A DNA stretch of 64,000 nt from an uncultured Lachnospiraceae bacterium (GCA_905203555.1 CAJKWK010000008.1:1-64000); one strand, 5' to 3'; counted from the first letter of the stretch, positions 52,823-62,168 are shown. Made by a program: numbers and translations. Notes: generated by a model not told the origin, from the letters alone.

Positions 52823-54688
52823 ATGAGAAAACTAGCTTTAAATGATGAAATATTACTAAAAATCGAGAAACCTGCCCGGTATATTGGGAATGAGGTCAAT
52901 AGTGTCATGAAAGACCCGGGAAAAGTGGATATTAGGTTCGCTATGTGTTTTCCGGATGTCTATGAAATTGGAATGTCACATCTGGGAATCCAGATTTTGT
53001 ATGCATTATTTAATAAACGTGAGGACGTGTGGTGTGAACGGGTTTATTCTCCATGGCTGGATTTAGATAAGGTTATGCGAGAAGAAAAGATTCCGCTGTT
53101 TGCATTAGAGTCGCAAGATCCGATCAAGGACTTTGATTTTCTTGGAATTACTATACAGTATGAAATGTGTTATACAAATATCCTTCAGATTTTAGAACTG
53201 AGTCAGATTCCACTTCATGCAGCAGAGAGAACAGAGGAGCATCCGATTGTCATTGGCGGCGGACCATGTACCTACAATCCGGAACCATTGGCAGATTTCT
53301 TCGATTTGTTTTATATCGGCGAAGGAGAAACTGTTTATAATGAGCTTTTGGATACCTATAAAAAATATAAAGCAGAAGGCAGAAGCCGTCTGGAATTTTT
53401 GGAGGCAGCGGCAGGAATTGAAGGAATCTACGTTCCGCAGTTTTATGAACCATCTTATCATGAAGATGGAACGTTAAAAGCCTTTACCGCAGTTAATCCA
53501 CATGCTCCGGAAAAAGTGAAAAAGCAGGTTGTGATGAATGTTACAGAATCCGTTTATCCTTCTGCCCCTGTTGTTCCTTATATCAAAGCAACACAGGACA
53601 GGGTCGTGCTTGAGATTCAGAGAGGGTGTATTCGCGGATGTCGTTTTTGTCAAGCCGGAATGATTTACCGTCCGACAAGAGAACGGGATGTCGAAAAATT
53701 AAAAAAATACGCGAAAGAAATGTTAAAGAATACCGGACATGAAGAAATTTCTTTAAGTTCTTTAAGTTCCAGTGATTATTCTCAATTGGAAGAACTGGTT
53801 ACTTTTTTAATTGAAGAATATCAAGGGCAGGGGATCAACATATCCTTGCCGTCCCTTCGAATTGACGCGTTTTCGTTAGATGTTATGAGTAAAGTACAGG
53901 ATATTCGAAAAAGCAGTTTGACTTTTGCACCAGAGGCAGGTTCCCAGAGAATGCGTAATGTCATTAACAAAGGATTGACTGAAGAAGATATATTAAACGG
54001 TGCAGGACAGGCGTTCGAAGGCGGATGGTCAAAAGTGAAACTATACTTTATGCTGGGTCTTCCGACCGAGACGGAAGAAGATATGAAAGAAATCGCCCGT
54101 CTTTCTGATCGTGTAGCACGCAGATATTACGAAATTCCAAAAGAACAACGGAACGGCAAATGTCAGATTACTGCGAGTTCTTCATTCTTTGTACCGAAAC
54201 CATTCACGCCTTTCCAGTGGGCGCCTATGTGTACCAGCGAAGAGTACGTGCACAGAGCGTCTGTAGTAAAGCATGAATTTCAGCAGCAGCTGAATCGTAA
54301 AAGTCTGAAGTACAACTGGCATGAGGCGGATGTGACCGTACTGGAAGGCGTATTTGCAAGAGGAGACAGAAGAACTGCCGCTGTTATTGAAGAAGCGTAT
54401 CGTCTGGGATGTCTTTATGATTCATGGACAGAGAGCTTTGATAATGCATTGTGGATGAAAGCGTTTGAAAATACAAATGTTGATATCGATTTTTATACTC
54501 TTCGCGAGCGGGATACAGAAGAAATTCTTCCATGGGATTTTATTGAAATCGGTGTCAGCAAATCATTCTTAAAAAGAGAGTGGGAGCGGGCCAAAGCAGG
54601 AATTGTAACCCCTAACTGTCGGGAGCAGTGTTCCGGGTGTGGAGCCGCAAAATTTGGAGGAGGTGTCTGTTATGAAGGTTCGAATTAA
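52823..54688 (+). CDS. TIGR03960-type B12-binding radical SAM protein
   Basis: 621 residues. The N-terminal B12-binding-like domain (about 30-190) includes SHLGIQILYALFN and IGGGPCTYNPEP. The radical SAM motif CIRGCRFCQAGMIYRPTR is near residue 270. A C-terminal domain includes the cysteine-rich NCREQCSGCGAAKF. The function is unknown; it is usually encoded next to a DUF2344 protein and RNase G, as here. The pair overlaps by 17 bases. Confidence 0.93.
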   Translation: MRKLALNDEILLKIEKPARYIGNEVNSVMKDPGKVDIRFAMCFPDVYEIGMSHLGIQILYALFNKREDVWCERVYSPWLDLDKVMREEKIPLFALESQDPIKDFDFLGITIQYEMCYTNILQILELSQIPLHAAERTEEHPIVIGGGPCTYNPEPLADFFDLFYIGEGETVYNELLDTYKKYKAEGRSRLEFLEAAAGIEGIYVPQFYEPSYHEDGTLKAFTAVNPHAPEKVKKQVVMNVTESVYPSAPVVPYIKATQDRVVLEIQRGCIRGCRFCQAGMIYRPTRERDVEKLKKYAKEMLKNTGHEEISLSSLSSSDYSQLEELVTFLIEEYQGQGINISLPSLRIDAFSLDVMSKVQDIRKSSLTFAPEAGSQRMRNVINKGLTEEDILNGAGQAFEGGWSKVKLYFMLGLPTETEEDMKEIARLSDRVARRYYEIPKEQRNGKCQITASSSFFVPKPFTPFQWAPMCTSEEYVHRASVVKHEFQQQLNRKSLKYNWHEADVTVLEGVFARGDRRTAAVIEEAYRLGCLYDSWTESFDNALWMKAFENTNVDIDFYTLRERDTEEILPWDFIEIGVSKSFLKREWERAKAGIVTPNCREQCSGCGAAKFGGGVCYEGSN

Positions 54689-55379
54689 ATTTCGCAAATA
54701 TGGGGTTTTAAAATTCATTGGACATCTGGATGTTATGCGTTTCTTTCAGAAAGTCATGCGAAGGGCTGAAATTCCGATTGCATTTACCGGGGGTTACAGT
54801 CCTCACATGATCATGTCGTTTGCAAGTCCTTTGGGAATCGGACTGACCAGTGAAGGGGAGTATGTAGACATAGAACTGGCCGAGCCTATTTCAAGTGAAG
54901 AGGCGGTAAAACGTATGAATGCTGTTATGGTTGAGGGAATGGAAATCATTAGTTTCCGGCAGATTTCAGAAGAAAAAAAAGCAACCGGTATGGCAATCGT
55001 TGCTGCGGCAGATTATTATGTAAATGTACAAAAAGGAGCACTTCCTCAAAACTGGAAGGAACTATTCACAAAGTTTTATGCACAGCCTGAAATCCGGATA
55101 GTAAAGCAGACAAAGCGGAGTGAGCAGGAAGTAAATATCCGTCCAATGATTTATGCGGCAGAATTTCATGAAGATAAGCTGTTTCTAAAACTCGCTGCAG
55201 GAAGTGTACAAAACCTGAAACCGGATCTTGTTATGGAAGCATTTTTAAAATATGCCGGAATTCAAGACGAAAACCTTAGTTTTGCGTTTCAGCGCTTAGA
55301 AATGTATGCAAATATTGGCAGTGAACAGCGTGAACTAGTAACACTGGAATCTTTGGGAAAGCCTATTCTTGATCTATAA
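54672..55379 (+). CDS. TIGR03936/DUF2344 radical SAM-associated protein
   Basis: 235 residues. The family N-terminus MKVRIKFRKYGVLKFIGHLDVMRFFQKVMRRA and GGYSPHMIMSFASPLGIGLTSEGEY are clear. It is a partner of the radical SAM protein just upstream, probably in tRNA or rRNA modification, though its chemistry is unknown. ATG 54672 has GGAGGAGG inside the upstream gene; ATG/GTG-type starts further upstream are rejected because they lie deep in that gene. Confidence 0.92.
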   Translation: MKVRIKFRKYGVLKFIGHLDVMRFFQKVMRRAEIPIAFTGGYSPHMIMSFASPLGIGLTSEGEYVDIELAEPISSEEAVKRMNAVMVEGMEIISFRQISEEKKATGMAIVAAADYYVNVQKGALPQNWKELFTKFYAQPEIRIVKQTKRSEQEVNIRPMIYAAEFHEDKLFLKLAAGSVQNLKPDLVMEAFLKYAGIQDENLSFAFQRLEMYANIGSEQRELVTLESLGKPILDL

Positions 55380-55425
55380 TAATGTGCACTCCTTTAAAAG
55401 AGGGGCACAGAAAGCAGTGAACATC

Positions 55426-56613
55426 ATGATACGTAAAATTTTAATAACAAAAGAAGAAAAAAATATCTGGACATGGGAGCTGGAAGACGATGAAGTAGTA
55501 GAAATCCACTGTAGTCCACAAAGTGACAATGAACAGCAAAATCCAAGACTAAATAGTATCTATGTAGGTAAAGTGCAAAATATCGTTCCTAACATAGGAG
55601 CAGCCTTTATTGATATCGGAGGTATAAATTGTTATTACGATCTCAGTCAGGCTCCAAATGCTTTTTTTACGCATAAAATCGGAAAGAAACCACTTTGTAT
55701 CGGAGATGAACTTGTTGTACAGATCACACGAGAAGCTGCAAAAACAAAAGCGCCTACCGTAAGCAGTAATCTCAGCTTCACCGGCAGATATGCAGTGCTT
55801 ACATCTGGAAATACCCGGATCGGAGCCTCGGCAAAAATTCCTAAGATACAGCGGGATGAACTGAAACAAAAACTTCAGGGTTTGAAAAATGATGATTACG
55901 GACTTATTCTTCGCACAAATGCAAAAGATGTACCCTTCGAAACGGTGCTTGCAGAAATACATAAATTACAAATGCGATATGCACATATCAAAGATGTTGC
56001 AATCCACCGAACCTGTTATTCCTGCCTTGAATCGGCTGTAAAGCCCTATATTACAGATCTTAAAAATGTGTATTTAAATGGACTTGAAGAAATACTCATT
56101 GAAGACGCGGAACTTTTCGATAAAGTAAAGGAATACTTTGAAATAGAGCAGCCGGAATCTCTTCCTTTGCTGCGTAAATATGAGAATCCATCCTTGTCGC
56201 TCAGTTCCCTGTATAATTTGAGAAAAATACGGGAGCGGGCAATTGGAGAGCGTGTATGGCTGAAACATGGAGGCTATCTTATTATTCAGCCGACAGAAGC
56301 GCTTACCGTTGTTGATGTCAATTCCGGAAAAGATGTTTCTAAAAAAAATACAGCTGAAAGTTATTTAAAAATCAATCTGGAGGCAGCGCAGGAAATAGCC
56401 AGACAAATGCGGCTGCGAAATCTATCCGGTATCATTCTTGTGGATTTTATCAATCTTGACGATGAAAATGCTATGCAGACCTTATTAAAAACATTTCGGC
56501 ATGAGTTATCCAAAGACCCTATTCAGGCTACATTAGTGGATGTAACAGAATTACAACTTGTTGAAATCACAAGGAAAAAGGTTCGTAAACCATTATATGA
56601 ATACATAATCTAA
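55426..56613 (+). CDS. rng: Ribonuclease G/E family endonuclease
   Basis: 395 residues. An S1 domain near the N-terminus (IYVGKVQNIVPNIGAAFIDIG) is followed by the RNase E/G catalytic core. The metal-binding Asp residues sit in VDVNSGKD and VDFINLDDE. The usual Zn-link motif (CPxC) after the core is not visible: the protein stops about where it would begin. GTG 55417 and the upstream ATG 55369 are alternative starts; neither has a strong ribosome site. It likely acts in rRNA processing and mRNA decay. Confidence 0.88.
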   Translation: MIRKILITKEEKNIWTWELEDDEVVEIHCSPQSDNEQQNPRLNSIYVGKVQNIVPNIGAAFIDIGGINCYYDLSQAPNAFFTHKIGKKPLCIGDELVVQITREAAKTKAPTVSSNLSFTGRYAVLTSGNTRIGASAKIPKIQRDELKQKLQGLKNDDYGLILRTNAKDVPFETVLAEIHKLQMRYAHIKDVAIHRTCYSCLESAVKPYITDLKNVYLNGLEEILIEDAELFDKVKEYFEIEQPESLPLLRKYENPSLSLSSLYNLRKIRERAIGERVWLKHGGYLIIQPTEALTVVDVNSGKDVSKKNTAESYLKINLEAAQEIARQMRLRNLSGIILVDFINLDDENAMQTLLKTFRHELSKDPIQATLVDVTELQLVEITRKKVRKPLYEYII

Positions 56614-56630
56614 AAAAGGGGATGTTTCCT

Positions 56631-57113
56631 ATGAGTAAAAAAGAACTGAAAACCAATGCCATGAGAATGCTGGATAAACTGCAGATTCCATACGAATATC
56701 AGACTTATGAATGTGATCTTTTTGAAAGTGGAATTTCTACGGCGGATTCAATCGGATTGCCCCATGATCAGGTTTATAAAACACTTGTAACAACCGGAAA
56801 GAGTAAGGAACATTATGTTTTTGTGATTCCGATTGAGGCGGAATTGGATTTAAAAAAAGCCGCCAAAACAGTTGGTGAAAAATCTATTGAAATGCTTCCG
56901 GTCAAAGAGATTACAAAGGTCACCGGCTATGTCCGGGGCGGCTGTACTGCAATCGGAATGAAAAAAGCATTTCCTACCATCCTGTCTGTAAGTGCAAAAG
57001 AGCAGGATTCTATTTATGTAAGCGGTGGAAAATTAGGGATGCAGATACGAATAAAACCCGACGATTTGTGTAAAGCGGCTCATGCCGCTTACGGTGAAGT
57101 GACGGTCCAATAA
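56631..57113 (+). CDS. ybaK: Cys-tRNA(Pro)/Cys-tRNA(Cys) deacylase YbaK
   Basis: 160 residues. YbaK/ProX-like editing domain. Motifs: VYKTLVTTG, FVIPIEAELDLKKAAK (conserved Lys) and YVRGGCTAIGMKK near the C-terminus. It removes mischarged Cys from tRNA(Pro). AAGGGGA precedes ATG 56631. It starts the block inserted between rng and rplU. Confidence 0.93.
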   Translation: MSKKELKTNAMRMLDKLQIPYEYQTYECDLFESGISTADSIGLPHDQVYKTLVTTGKSKEHYVFVIPIEAELDLKKAAKTVGEKSIEMLPVKEITKVTGYVRGGCTAIGMKKAFPTILSVSAKEQDSIYVSGGKLGMQIRIKPDDLCKAAHAAYGEVTVQ

Positions 57114-57118
57114 TTTTA

Positions 57119-57147
57119 TTTACAAGAGAATTATTCCGATGTATAAT
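57119..57147 (+). promoter_or_regulatory. Putative promoter of the aspartate kinase unit
   Basis: TTTACA (57119-57124) and TATAAT (57142-57147) are 17 bases apart, 55 bases before the ATG. Confidence 0.65.
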
Positions 57148-57201
57148 AAAAAGTCGTAAATTAGATTTAAACTAGATTTGAAATTTTGGAGGATACAATA
57201 G

Positions 57202-58521
57202 ATGAAAAAGGTAGTTAAATTTGGTGGGAGTTCTCTTGCCAGCGCTGAACAATTTAAAAAAGTTGGCAGAATTATTCGGGCAGACAAATCCAGAATGTTT
57301 GTTATCCCTTCTGCACCTGGAAAACGTTCTTCTGGAGATACAAAAGTAACGGATATGCTTTATAGTTGTTATGGTGCCGCTATCAGAGAAAAAAAGTTCA
57401 CAGAACAGATGAACGCCATCAAAGAACGCTATCAGGAAATCATTGATGGATTAGGATTAAATCTGTCTTTAGAAGATGATTTTACTCAGATCCGGGAGAA
57501 CTTTGGCAATAAAATAGGCAGAGATTATGCAGCATCAAGAGGAGAATATTTAAATGGAAAAATCATGGCATCTTATCTTGGGTTTGAATTTATTGATGCT
57601 GCTGAAGTAATTCGTTTTGATGAGGACGGACATTTCAATGATGCAGTCACCAATGAACTGCTCAGCAAACGACTGGAAGGCTCAACCGGTGCTGTAATAC
57701 CTGGTTTTTATGGTGCAAAAGAAGATGGAACGGTTGTTACGTTCTCTCGTGGCGGTTCTGATGTAACCGGCTCTTTAGTTGCACTTGCAGTTGAAGCCGA
57801 TTTATACGAAAACTGGACGGACGTATCTGGATTTTTAATTGCTGATCCTAGAATTGTAAAAAATCCAAAGTCTATCGAAACAATTACCTATAAAGAATTA
57901 CGTGAGCTATCCTATATGGGCGCCAGCGTTCTTCACGAGGATGCAATTTTCCCTGTGCGTAAGGCCGGAATTCCGATCAATATCCGAAATACCAATGCTC
58001 CGGAAGATAAAGGTACATTAATTGTAGAGGGAACTTGCAGACAGCCAAAATATACCATCACCGGAATTGCCGGAACAGATGGATTTGCTTCAATCACAGT
58101 TGAAAAAGCAATGATGAATTCAGAAATTGGATTTTGTCGAAAAGTTCTGGAAGTCTTCGAACAAAATGATATTTCCATCGAACATATGCCTTCCGGAATT
58201 GATACAATGACAATTTTTGTACATAAAGATGAGTTTGAAGAAAAAGAACAAAAAGTATTATCCGGTATACACAAAGCAGTTCAGCCGGATCATATCGAAC
58301 TGGAATCAGACCTTGCTCTGATTGCGATTGTAGGACGAGGTATGCGTGCAACACGTGGAACTGCCGGCAGAATTTTCTCGGCACTTGCACACGCACATAT
58401 TAACGTTAAAATGATCGATCAGGGTTCCAGTGAGTTAAACATTATTGTTGGTGTTCGCCACGATGATTTTAAAAATGCCATTCGTGCATTATATGACATC
58501 TTTGTTGTAACACAGATTTAA
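57202..58521 (+). CDS. lysC: Aspartate kinase
   Basis: 439 residues. First step of the aspartate-family pathway (Lys, Thr, Met). VVKFGGSSLASAEQFKKVG is the N-terminal amino-acid kinase signature; FSRGGSDVTGSLVALAVEADLYENWTDV is the second. Two C-terminal ACT domains (about 300-439) include IEHMPSGIDTMTIFV and SSELNIIVGVRHDDFKNAI, giving feedback regulation. The rest of the pathway is not in this window. Confidence 0.96.
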   Translation: MKKVVKFGGSSLASAEQFKKVGRIIRADKSRMFVIPSAPGKRSSGDTKVTDMLYSCYGAAIREKKFTEQMNAIKERYQEIIDGLGLNLSLEDDFTQIRENFGNKIGRDYAASRGEYLNGKIMASYLGFEFIDAAEVIRFDEDGHFNDAVTNELLSKRLEGSTGAVIPGFYGAKEDGTVVTFSRGGSDVTGSLVALAVEADLYENWTDVSGFLIADPRIVKNPKSIETITYKELRELSYMGASVLHEDAIFPVRKAGIPINIRNTNAPEDKGTLIVEGTCRQPKYTITGIAGTDGFASITVEKAMMNSEIGFCRKVLEVFEQNDISIEHMPSGIDTMTIFVHKDEFEEKEQKVLSGIHKAVQPDHIELESDLALIAIVGRGMRATRGTAGRIFSALAHAHINVKMIDQGSSELNIIVGVRHDDFKNAIRALYDIFVVTQI

Positions 58522-58536
58522 CAGGAGGTTTTGGCA

Positions 58537-58968
58537 ATGAATATCTTATTTTTTCTGAAGCCAAAGGGTGAAGTTGCATATATCCATGATTACTGTACAT
58601 TAAGACAAGTGCTGGAAACGATGGAATATCATCGATATAGCTGCATTCCAATGCTGAACCGAGATGGAAAATACGTTGGAACGATTACAGAAGGAGATCT
58701 TCTCTGGTTTATAAAAAGCCAGCATAATATGGATATAAAAAAGGCGGAAAATGTTTTTATTACAGATTTTCCACGAAAAAACAATTATTTTGCTGTTTCG
58801 GCAGATGCGGATATGGAAGATTTACTTCAAAAAGCTATGAACCAGAATTTTGTTCCGGTCGTAGATGATATGAATAATTTTATTGGAATCATCACTCGTA
58901 AAAGTATTATCGAATACTGTTATAATCAGCTTTTAGAGTTGAAAGCAAAGGGTGAATGTAATGATTGA
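58537..58968 (+). CDS. Two-CBS-domain protein
   Basis: 143 residues, essentially two tandem CBS motifs (about 20-65 and 82-130) with MEYHRYSCIPMLNRDGKYVGTITEGDLL and NFVPVVDDMNNFIGIITRKSIIEY. Such pairs bind adenine nucleotides as energy sensors. No catalytic domain is attached. ATG 58537 is eight bases after AGGAGG (58523-58528); TTG 58531 would leave two. It overlaps the amidohydrolase gene by eight bases. Confidence 0.9.
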   Translation: MNILFFLKPKGEVAYIHDYCTLRQVLETMEYHRYSCIPMLNRDGKYVGTITEGDLLWFIKSQHNMDIKKAENVFITDFPRKNNYFAVSADADMEDLLQKAMNQNFVPVVDDMNNFIGIITRKSIIEYCYNQLLELKAKGECND

Positions 58969-59746
58969 TTTTCATGCACATGTTTTTCCTGAAAAAATTG
59001 CCGGAAAAACATTAGATTTTTTGAGTGAACGCTGTGGAACAAGACCATATACGAATGGAACTCCCGATGGTTTGTCTGTTTCTTCAGATGAAGCCGGTAT
59101 TTCCCTCTCCATCGCTCTTCCTGTTCTCACAAAACCCTCTCAATTTGAGAGCGTCAATGCCTTTGCAAAGCAAATCAGTAAAAAAAATATCTTATCTTTT
59201 GGTGGAATCCACCCGGAGAGTGAAAACTATAAGGAACAGCTGTTTCAATTAAAAAATATGGGGTTTCAGGGAATTAAACTTCATCCAGCCTATCAAGGAG
59301 TTAATTTTAATGATATAAAATATAAAAGAATTCTTGCCTATGCAAGTGAGCTGGATTTGATCGTTTCTGTTCATGCAGGGTTTGATCCCGGATATCCCGG
59401 AGAAAATTATTGTACTACAAAAATGGCGTTGGAAGTTATAGATGAAGTAAGACCAAACAAACTGGTTCTTGCTCATATGGGAGGTTTCCAGCATTGGGAT
59501 GAGGTAGAATATGATCTTGCCGGAAGCGATATCTGGCTTGATACAGCTGTAGTGTTTGGAATCATCGAAGAGGAACAGTTTATTCGTCTGAGCAGAAAGC
59601 ATGGAATTGATAGAATTCTGTTTGCAACAGATTCGCCTTGGTTCGGTCAGAAAGAATCTGTTCAGTGTTTGCAGAATATGCAGCTGACAGATGATGAAAA
59701 GATGCTTATTTTTGAGAAAAATGCGAAAAAACTGTTGACTTTATAA
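58961..59746 (+). CDS. Amidohydrolase family protein (metal-dependent)
   Basis: 261 residues. Metal-ligand motifs MIDFHAHVFPEKI at the N-terminus, LHPAYQGVNF, VLAHMGG and FATDSPWFGQ follow the amidohydrolase order, in the ACMSD/TIM-barrel subgroup. The substrate is not predictable. ATG 58961 is chosen because AAAGGG is eight bases upstream; the GTG at 58952 overlaps that site. The -35 of the rplU promoter starts inside its 3' end. Confidence 0.88.
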   Translation: MIDFHAHVFPEKIAGKTLDFLSERCGTRPYTNGTPDGLSVSSDEAGISLSIALPVLTKPSQFESVNAFAKQISKKNILSFGGIHPESENYKEQLFQLKNMGFQGIKLHPAYQGVNFNDIKYKRILAYASELDLIVSVHAGFDPGYPGENYCTTKMALEVIDEVRPNKLVLAHMGGFQHWDEVEYDLAGSDIWLDTAVVFGIIEEEQFIRLSRKHGIDRILFATDSPWFGQKESVQCLQNMQLTDDEKMLIFEKNAKKLLTL

Positions 59747-59763
59747 AACTCATATGCTATTCT
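59735..59763 (+). promoter_or_regulatory. rplU promoter with extended -10
   Basis: TTGACT (59735-59740) and TATTCT (59758-59763) are 17 bases apart, with TGC directly before the -10. The -35 lies in the last codons of the amidohydrolase gene. Confidence 0.6.
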
Positions 59764-59769
59764 TTAGAA

Positions 59770-59852
59770 GTATGCCGCACAATGAGGTTTTTCAAGTTCT
59801 GCAATTGCTGCAGACACCATAATTGGCGAGTAATGATAATAGGAGGTGCCCC
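59770..59852 (+). ncRNA. Putative L21 ribosomal-protein leader
   Basis: The leader between the promoter and rplU holds potential pairings around the palindromic GCAATTGC and CTGCAATTGCTGCAG. Such a structured leader is known before rplU in Firmicutes (L21 leader), thought to bind L21 or S18. I identify it by position and limited folding only. Confidence 0.45.
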
Positions 59853-60161
59853 ATGTACGCGATTATAGCAACAGGTGGTAAACAGTACAAAGTAGCCGAA
59901 GGCGATATCATTAAAGTAGAAAAGCTTGGTGTAGAAGCTGGAGAAACTTATACGTTTGACCAGGTTCTTGCAGTAAACAACGATAAGCTCGTTGTTGGTA
60001 ATCCGGTTGTAGACGGAGCAACAGTTACAGCTTCCGTAATCGGAGATGGCAAGGCTAAAAAAGTCATTGTTTACAAGTATAAGAGAAAATCTGGATACCA
60101 TAAGAAAAATGGTCACAGACAGCAGTATACAGCAGTCAAGATCGAAAAGATCAACGCATAA
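59853..60161 (+). CDS. rplU: 50S ribosomal protein L21
   Basis: 102 residues. MYAIIATGGKQYKV is the family N-terminus, and the C-terminal KYKRKSGYHKKNGHRQQYTAVKI is the conserved signature. ATG 59853 has AGGAGG upstream; the in-frame ATG at 59823 lies inside the leader and is rejected. It is first in the rplU-prp-rpmA unit. Confidence 0.98.
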   Translation: MYAIIATGGKQYKVAEGDIIKVEKLGVEAGETYTFDQVLAVNNDKLVVGNPVVDGATVTASVIGDGKAKKVIVYKYKRKSGYHKKNGHRQQYTAVKIEKINA

Positions 60162-60167
60162 TCAGCC

Positions 60168-60500
60168 ATGATTCATGCAACAATTTATGTGAATGAAAAT
60201 CATGCATATATGGGATTCGACTTTATCGGTCATGCGGAATATTCCGAAGAAGGTACCGATATTGTCTGCGCAGCAGCATCTATGTTAGTGATTAATACAT
60301 TAAATGCTATTGAACGCTTTACAGAAGATGAGACAAGCTGTATATCTGATGAAGAAGAAGGAATGATTCAATTCCGTTTTCAGAATTGCCCAACGCATGA
60401 TGCACAGTTGTTAGTGAAAGCAATGCTTCTTGGATTGGAAGGATTGGAAGACGACAACGAATATGAACCATACATTGACATTATTTTCGAGGAGGTGTAA
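60168..60500 (+). CDS. prp: Ribosomal-processing cysteine protease Prp
   Basis: 110 residues. Catalytic residues of the family are present: a His in FIGHAEYSEEGTDIVCAAASMLV (about residue 22) and the Cys in the same stretch (about residue 34). Prp removes the N-terminal extension of L27 in Firmicutes. Located between rplU and rpmA as usual. L27 here carries the cleavage site. Confidence 0.95.
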   Translation: MIHATIYVNENHAYMGFDFIGHAEYSEEGTDIVCAAASMLVINTLNAIERFTEDETSCISDEEEGMIQFRFQNCPTHDAQLLVKAMLLGLEGLEDDNEYEPYIDIIFEEV

Positions 60501-60505
60501 CTACC

Positions 60506-60790
60506 ATGATGAAATTGAACCTTCAGTTTTTCGCTCATAAAAAGGGAGTTGGTTCTACAAAGAACGGACGTGACTCTGAAGCAAAAAGATTGGGTGCCAA
60601 AAGAGCAGACGGACAGTTTGTAAAAGCTGGCAACATCCTTTACAGACAGCGTGGAACAAAGATTCATCCAGGTCTGAATGTAGGACGTGGTGGAGACGAT
60701 ACTTTGTTTGCACTGGTTGACGGTGTTGTAAGATTTGAAAGAAAAGGAAGAGATAAGAAACAGGTTTCTATCTATCCGGTAGCTGAATAA
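60506..60790 (+). CDS. rpmA: 50S ribosomal protein L27 with cleavable N-terminal extension
   Basis: 94 residues. MMKLNLQFFAHKKGVGSTKNG: the LNLQFF-A junction is the Prp cleavage site and mature L27 starts at AHKKG. The core GRDSEAKRLGAKRADGQFVKAGNILYRQRG is canonical. GGAGGTG is eight bases before the ATG. A terminator follows. Confidence 0.98.
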   Translation: MMKLNLQFFAHKKGVGSTKNGRDSEAKRLGAKRADGQFVKAGNILYRQRGTKIHPGLNVGRGGDDTLFALVDGVVRFERKGRDKKQVSIYPVAE

Positions 60791-60802
60791 TCAACCGTTA
60801 TG

Positions 60803-60832
60803 AAAGGCAGGAATATTTTCCTGCCTTTTTTT
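60803..60832 (+). terminator. Intrinsic terminator after rpmA
   Basis: A stem of AAAGGCAGGAA with TTCCTGCCTTT is followed by a continuous T-run. Confidence 0.93.
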
Positions 60833-60884
60833 AAAATGTTTTCTGTTTTATAAGATATATTATATAATCTGAGGAGGTTGTTTT

Positions 60885-62168
60885 ATGTTTGCAGATAGAG
60901 CAAAAATATGGATTCGCTCCGGAAATGGTGGGAATGGACACTGCAGTTTTCGACGTGAATTATATGTTCCGAACGGAGGTCCGGATGGTGGTGACGGCGG
61001 AAAAGGCGGAGATTTGATTTTTGAAGTAGATAAAGGTTTAAATACATTGGTAGATTACCGTCACAAGAGAAAGTATGCTGCCGGAAACGGAGAGGAAGGC
61101 GGAAAACGTCGCTGCCATGGAAAGGATGGAAAAGACCTTGTTCTTAAAGTACCGGAAGGTACTATTATCAAGGAGGCAAAAAGCGGAAAAGTCATCGCAG
61201 ATATGTCAGGGGATAATCAGAGACAGGTTGTTTTAAAAGGCGGGAAAGGCGGCCTGGGGAATCAGCATTTTGCCACAGCGACAATGCAGGTGCCTAAATA
61301 CGCTCAGCCCGGAAAACCGGCTATGGAACTCGAAGTTACTTTAGAATTAAAGGTCATCGCAGATGTTGGGCTGATTGGTTTTCCGAATGTTGGAAAATCT
61401 ACGTTGTTGTCTCGTGTCACAAATGCTGAACCTAAAATTGCGAATTATCATTTTACAACTCTCAATCCAAATCTTGGTGTTGTCGATTTAGATCATGCAA
61501 AGGGATTTGTTATTGCGGATATTCCCGGATTGATTGAAGGTGCATCAGAAGGAGTGGGACTTGGACACGAGTTTTTACGTCACATTGAACGTACAAAGAT
61601 GATGATCCACGTGGTCGATGCAGCGGGTATTGAGGGAAGAGATCCTGTTGATGATATTTATAAAATAAATAAAGAATTAGAAGCGTACAATCCCGAGATT
61701 GCAAAACGCCCGCAAGTGATTGCAGCAAATAAAACGGACCTTATCTATACCGAAGACGAGGATCCGGTAGAGCGTCTTCGAAAAGAATTCGAACCTCAGG
61801 GAATTCAGGTTTTCCCGATTTCAGGAGTAACCGGAAAAGGATTATCTGAATTACTGTATTATGTAAGCGAACAGCTTCAATCCATGGACACAAAACCAAT
61901 TGTATTCGAACAGGAATATTTCCCGGAAGATGAATTGATTTATGAGGAATTACCTTATGAGGTAACGAAAGAAGATAATGTCTTTGTAGTAGAGGGACCG
62001 AAAATTGAAAAAATGCTCGGATATACAAATCTGGATTCGGAAAAAGGATTTGCATTCTTCCAACGTTTCTTAAAAGAAACCGGCATTTTGGAAGAACTGG
62101 AAGCTGCAGGAATTCAGGAAGGCGACACTGTTAGAATGTATGGACTTCAGTTTGACTATTATAAATAA
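60885..62168 (+). CDS. obgE: GTPase ObgE/CgtA
   Basis: 427 residues. The N-terminal glycine-rich Obg domain (about 1-158, GGNGHCSFRRELYVPNGGPDGGDG) is followed by the G domain: GFPNVGKSTLL near residue 166, DIPGLIEGA near 212 and NKTD near 283, and the OCT domain at the C-terminus. It acts in 50S assembly. AGGAGG precedes the ATG. Near-universal position after rpmA. Confidence 0.98.
   Translation: MFADRAKIWIRSGNGGNGHCSFRRELYVPNGGPDGGDGGKGGDLIFEVDKGLNTLVDYRHKRKYAAGNGEEGGKRRCHGKDGKDLVLKVPEGTIIKEAKSGKVIADMSGDNQRQVVLKGGKGGLGNQHFATATMQVPKYAQPGKPAMELEVTLELKVIADVGLIGFPNVGKSTLLSRVTNAEPKIANYHFTTLNPNLGVVDLDHAKGFVIADIPGLIEGASEGVGLGHEFLRHIERTKMMIHVVDAAGIEGRDPVDDIYKINKELEAYNPEIAKRPQVIAANKTDLIYTEDEDPVERLRKEFEPQGIQVFPISGVTGKGLSELLYYVSEQLQSMDTKPIVFEQEYFPEDELIYEELPYEVTKEDNVFVVEGPKIEKMLGYTNLDSEKGFAFFQRFLKETGILEELEAAGIQEGDTVRMYGLQFDYYK

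Noticed and set aside
60863..60868. TATAAT before obgE
   Set aside because: A start site here would remove the AGGAGG ribosome site from the leader, and no -35 is seen at the right distance.
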